Notes under the pieces: generated by a model
Seen by the model: the letters and a program-made list of their open reading frames with translations, nothing else
Databases searched by the model: none
Told to the model about the DNA's origin: nothing
Position numbers and translations under genes: made by a program
Source of the DNA: Anaerolineales bacterium UBA6668
GTDB taxonomy: Bacteria > Chloroflexota > Anaerolineae > Anaerolineales > UBA6668
DNA: 7,548 bases
Assembly (NCBI GenBank): GCA_002455215.1
Contig: DKKK01000117.1
Location: 1 to 7,548, forward strand
Direction: 5' to 3'
Shown here: positions 6,127-7,548 of the stretch, one piece after another
Layout of the letters: each line of letters begins with the position of its first letter
Position numbering within the stretch: position 1 is the first letter of the stretch

Positions 6127-7167
6127 TTACCCGATGCGTACTTCATTGCCACAATAGTCGCATTTTAACGATTGTTGCCCGCGCATAACCGTTTGTGGCA
6201 AACTAGCCCCACAACGTGGGCACTCACTGGGCAGTTGGCGGGCGGGCGGGGTCGGTGCAGGTTGGGTGCGGGTACTGTCCAGTTCACCGGCTTTTGCTTG
6301 GTTGAGCAGAGCCTGCCATTGCTCGGCAGGTTGCCAGATGTGCAAACAAATGCTGGCACGTTCGGCGGGTGGCACAAATCGCAAATCCAGATAATCTTCG
6401 TTTTTTAGCATACCCAATTTGCGGGTTTGCACGCTCTCCAGAGTTTGAAGTGGTAGCGCCCACTCAATTTCTTGTACTTTCTTTTTGGCGGTGGTGATAA
6501 AAAGCACTTTTCGCGTGGCGACTTCTTCTTTTTGTTCAAAAATGATGCGTTGGTCGGTCAAATACAAGACGCCCTCCGGGTCATCGGGTTGTTCTTTGGT
6601 GTCGGCACACCACACTGCCTTCACCGCCGCAATGCCACACTCGCCTTCCATCAAGGGGAAGCTTGCTTCAGATAGTTGAGTCTGCATCCATTCGACTTGC
6701 CCCAAACGATACATCAACGACTGAATTTGCTGATTCAGTTGGTCGTACATACCGGAAATGGTTTTCTCGGCGGCTTCGGCTTTCTTTTCCAGCGTGTCTG
6801 CCAGTGCTTTGCTAGAAGCCAATAGCGTTTGCGGTGGCTTTTCACTGTTTTTTTGTACGGCAATCTGTGCCAAACGCGACTCAAGCACACGCATAGACGG
6901 CTGTAATTGTTGCGTCTGTTGTTGCACCTGGGTACGCAAATTGCCTTGTAAGCCAGACCATTGCCGTTGGAGCGCTTGTGCTTCACTCTCTAATGAACGG
7001 TGAAAGACATAGCCTTGTTCACGGATTTGTTTTAGGCGTGTGCTGAGCTTTTGCACATTGGTTTGCACATCTTCAAGATTGTCCAACACAGTTTGTAACT
7101 GTACCAGCCCTTGCAATTTGTGAACGTCTCGTTCAAAAGCGCTAAAATCTGTCAAGAAATCAGTCAT
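6127..7167 (-). CDS. Coiled-coil / PH(GRAM)-like / zinc-ribbon protein of unknown function
   Basis: This 346-residue soluble protein has three parts. Residues 1 to about 165 are Gln-, Leu- and Glu-rich with heptad-like spacing and should form a long helical coiled coil. It is broken near KNSEKPPQ (106-113). Residues about 173-290 start with EGECGIAAVKAVWC and contain GVLYLTDQRIIFEQKEE (199-215), the strand-turn-strand signature of bacterial PH/GRAM-like domains (LTxxRLIF). A Pro/Ala/Thr linker (about 298-312) leads to a zinc ribbon, CPRCG (316-320) and CDYCG (336-340), with four metal-binding cysteines. There is no signal peptide or membrane span. AGAGGT lies a few bases before the ATG, the only clear ribosome-binding site in the window. 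It converges on the PyrD-like gene with 35 bp between stops and no evident terminator. The architecture suggests a membrane-surface, scaffold or stress role, but the function is not recognised. Confidence 0.8.
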   Translation of the reverse strand: MTDFLTDFSAFERDVHKLQGLVQLQTVLDNLEDVQTNVQKLSTRLKQIREQGYVFHRSLESEAQALQRQWSGLQGNLRTQVQQQTQQLQPSMRVLESRLAQIAVQKNSEKPPQTLLASSKALADTLEKKAEAAEKTISGMYDQLNQQIQSLMYRLGQVEWMQTQLSEASFPLMEGECGIAAVKAVWCADTKEQPDDPEGVLYLTDQRIIFEQKEEVATRKVLFITTAKKKVQEIEWALPLQTLESVQTRKLGMLKNEDYLDLRFVPPAERASICLHIWQPAEQWQALLNQAKAGELDSTRTQPAPTPPARQLPSECPRCGASLPQTVMRGQQSLKCDYCGNEVRIG

Positions 7168-7288
7168 ACGACCTCTACGGGTGGAACTAAAAAATTATCT
7201 TCGGTCAAGTCAAGAGCCGCACCTGTCTTCTTGAAAGAAAGAAGGGCAATTTCACATATACCGAGTCTATCAATCGCAAATTATCACG

Positions 7289-7317
7289 ATATTGGGCGCA
7301 ATTTTCATGCGTGTCAA
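7289..7317 (-). promoter_or_regulatory. Candidate promoter for the coiled-coil gene
   Basis: On the minus strand a perfect -35 hexamer, TTGACA (7317-7312), is followed after 17 bases by CAATAT (7294-7289), a weak -10 match. A further GATAAT lies downstream but at unsuitable spacing. Transcription would start near 7282. The evidence is consensus matching only. Confidence 0.35.
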
Positions 7318-7427
7318 ATATATAATACTTTACAAAAATATGCCGTCATTGGAAATAGGAGAAATCGGCTAACCAACTGTTGGCGACGCGGTTGGGCAGG
7401 TGTGCAGGGCTTTCTTAAAGTCCTAAA

Positions 7428-7458
7428 GCTAGTGAGGGGGCAATGCCCCCTCACTAGC
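7428..7458. repeat. Perfect 31-nt palindrome (hairpin), possible terminator
   Basis: The left arm GCTAGTGAGGGGGCA (7428-7442) and its exact reverse complement (7444-7458) are separated by a single base. An RNA copy would form a GC-rich stem of about 14 bp with a 3-base loop. Read on the minus strand, the stem is followed by TTTAGGACTTT, a poor U-tract. Read on the plus strand, it is followed by CAGGAAAC, with no U-tract. It could terminate a minus-strand gene lying beyond the right edge, or be one copy of a dispersed genomic repeat. The structure is certain; the role is inferred. Confidence 0.6.
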
Positions 7459-7504
7459 CAGGAAACTATCAACAGCCTATACCCATCATTCGCACCGGCG
7501 ACTT

Positions 7505-7548
7505 ATGGAGATTCAGCGATACCCGACACGGGGGACAAATTGCGTTTT
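7505..7548 (+). CDS. Possible start of a gene entering the right edge
   Basis: An ATG at 7505 opens a frame that stays open to the window end (MEIQRYPTRGTNCV). There is no ribosome-binding site before it, but most plus-strand genes here also lack one. Fourteen codons are too few to assign a family or to prove coding, so this is only a marker for whoever has the neighbouring sequence. Confidence 0.2.
   Translation, partial: MEIQRYPTRGTNCV

Larger units (their letters stand above)
7168..7504. other. Non-coding region upstream of the coiled-coil gene
   Basis: I found no credible gene across this interval; both strands carry frequent stops. The half nearest the coiled-coil gene is AT-rich and holds a probable minus-strand promoter. 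The right half holds CCAACTGTTGG (7373-7383, a small palindrome) and the perfect 31-nt palindrome at 7428-7458. The expected leader of the coiled-coil gene would be about 115 bases. Confidence 0.6.

Noticed and set aside
7321..7326. Plus-strand TATAAT as a promoter for the right-edge frame
   Set aside because: No acceptable -35 hexamer lies 16-18 bases upstream. The same AT-rich segment fits better as the area around the minus-strand TTGACA.

Overview
The window is an ordinary-looking stretch of bacterial chromosome of moderate GC with tightly packed genes. It shows no CRISPR array, insertion sequence, phage gene, tRNA or rRNA. The best taxonomic guess is a member of the Chloroflexota (Anaerolineae-like) or a nearby group. 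This rests on the style of the DnaX, class V aminotransferase and M50 protease sequences and is inference only. Most plus-strand genes have no Shine-Dalgarno sequence.

Layout from left to right. (1) The N-terminal 222 residues of a membrane-embedded site-2 metalloprotease (M50, HEFGH) lie on the minus strand and run off the left edge. (2) After a 232-bp divergent control region, the plus strand carries a small HExxH zincin-like protein. Fourteen bases later comes a PLP-dependent class V aminotransferase of the 'cysteine desulfurase-like' group that lacks the desulfurase cysteine. (3) After a 120-bp promoter region with repeated TAGG(N)TAT half-sites comes dnaX (DNA polymerase III gamma/tau). 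(4) dnaX is followed 39 bp later by a PyrK-like [2Fe-2S] protein, which overlaps a PyrD-like TIM-barrel protein by 8 bp. (5) On the opposite strand, convergent to that operon, is a 346-residue protein with a long coiled coil, a PH/GRAM-like middle domain and a C-terminal four-cysteine zinc ribbon. (6) The last 381 bp hold its probable promoter, a perfect 31-nt palindrome and possibly the first codons of a gene entering the right edge.

The most interesting part is the pair downstream of dnaX. Together the two proteins look like the electron-transfer and catalytic subunits of a class 1B dihydroorotate dehydrogenase. However, the PyrD-like protein has lost the catalytic cysteine loop and both conserved lysines. 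The PyrK-like protein keeps the four-cysteine iron-sulfur motif but has lost recognisable FAD- and NAD-binding motifs. The pair may be a repurposed redox module co-expressed with the clamp-loader gene. The coiled-coil/PH-like/zinc-ribbon protein and the HExxH protein are the other poorly characterised genes.
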